Shown one piece after another: positions 63,584 to 64,000 of a DNA stretch of 64,000 nt. The stretch is taken from assembly GCA_963377175.1 (NCBI GenBank), contig CAUJNA010003316.1, forward strand, positions 57,501 through 121,500. Direction: 5' to 3'. The translations under genes and the position numbers were made by a program. The notes under the pieces are model-generated. The model ran no database searches, had not been told where the DNA came from, and was given only the letters and a program-made list of their open reading frames with translations. Each line of letters starts with the position of its first letter. Within the stretch, counting starts at the first letter, position 1. This DNA comes from Effrenium voratum (taxonomy: Eukaryota > Sar > Dinophyceae > Suessiales > Symbiodiniaceae).

Positions 63584-64000
63584 GTTTTTTGGTCCCAAAA
63601 CCCTGCAAAACAGCCAAATTCTCCATCCTGCTGAACGTTTTTCCGATGTCACCTGTCTTCGTCACCGCTCCGTTTTTGGTGCAAAAAGCGCTCAAAACGG
63701 CCAACTCCGAAAAGTTCGTTTTTTCGTGTCAGACGGCAAGTGTGGTGCCTGAGCCTCCAGATTCGCTCGTTTTCGGTCGAAATCAGGCTCCAGACGCTCG
63801 CTCTCGATTCCGTTTTCTGCCCGGAAAAACAGGCAAATTCCATCCCGCCGAGCTTGTCACCGTTTGTCACCGCTTCGTCACCGCTCACTTTTGGGCCGAA
63901 AAAGTGCGCAAAAGCGGCCCAGTTCCCGAGCTCCGGAGGACTTCGTTCTTCGCAGGGTTTTCCGCGGCACGACAGCCTGCCGAGGACCTTGCTCGTGACG
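63584..64000. repeat. Degenerate tandem repeat of about 220 bp
   Basis: Two diverged units share CAAATTC-C-ATCC, TCGTCACCGCT and AAGTTCGTT/ACTTCGTTC blocks (63584-63800 and 63805-64000). Non-coding as far as can be seen; the second unit may run past the window. Confidence 0.55.

Overview
The window is eukaryotic nuclear DNA, most probably from a dinoflagellate. Genes are cut into many tiny exons (27-170 nt), nearly all starting after AG|G. Many introns start with GC or GA instead of GT. Copies of the dinoflagellate spliced leader (core GCCATTTTGGCTCAAG) are embedded in the DNA. All recognised genes lie on the minus strand. No bacterial operon, CRISPR array, rRNA or tRNA was recognised.

Layout, in minus-strand transcription order. 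(1) 60418-32290: a PRP19 ortholog (U-box plus WD40 spliceosomal ubiquitin ligase), read from about 27 small exons; about 19 of 26 inferred donors are GC and 4 are GA. (2) 47071-37446: a complete seven-exon Rieske non-haem iron oxygenase of the choline/carnitine monooxygenase type, lying on the same strand wholly inside one 11.1 kb intron of PRP19. A degraded spliced-leader copy sits just upstream of its start codon, which suggests it arrived as a retroposed trans-spliced mRNA. Its own last intron (6.6 kb) holds a foreign-looking AT-rich island (38.03-44.16 kb) ending in a 2.4 kb inverted satellite array. (3) 28056-27807: an isolated Mei2-like RRM exon. (4) From about 22.3 kb to beyond base 1: a DDX51/Dbp6-like DEAD-box RNA helicase (motifs Q, I, Ia, Ib, II, III and the start of the C-terminal domain), with mostly GT donors; its 3' end is outside the window.

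The helicase intron at 14449-911 carries two head-to-tail retroelements with matching ends (13830-7404 and 7403-2052). One encodes a tyrosine recombinase and accessory ORFs; the other encodes Gag, a methyltransferase-like domain, reverse transcriptase and RNase H. Together they make up the gene set of one DIRS-type element. Both carry a spliced-leader copy in the 5' leader.

Short inverted-repeat elements are scattered through the introns. One (35597-35745) sits in PRP19 so that AGGT target duplications supply both splice sites, as in an introner. Elsewhere there are microsatellites (18.9-20.8 kb, 48.3 kb, 55.7 kb), a 43-bp inverted-repeat element (55885-57027) and low-information intergenic DNA (22.3-27.8, 28.1-32.3 and 60.4-64.0 kb). 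Exon ends were inferred by eye from splice signals, reading-frame phase and family alignment. Transcripts would be needed to fix them.
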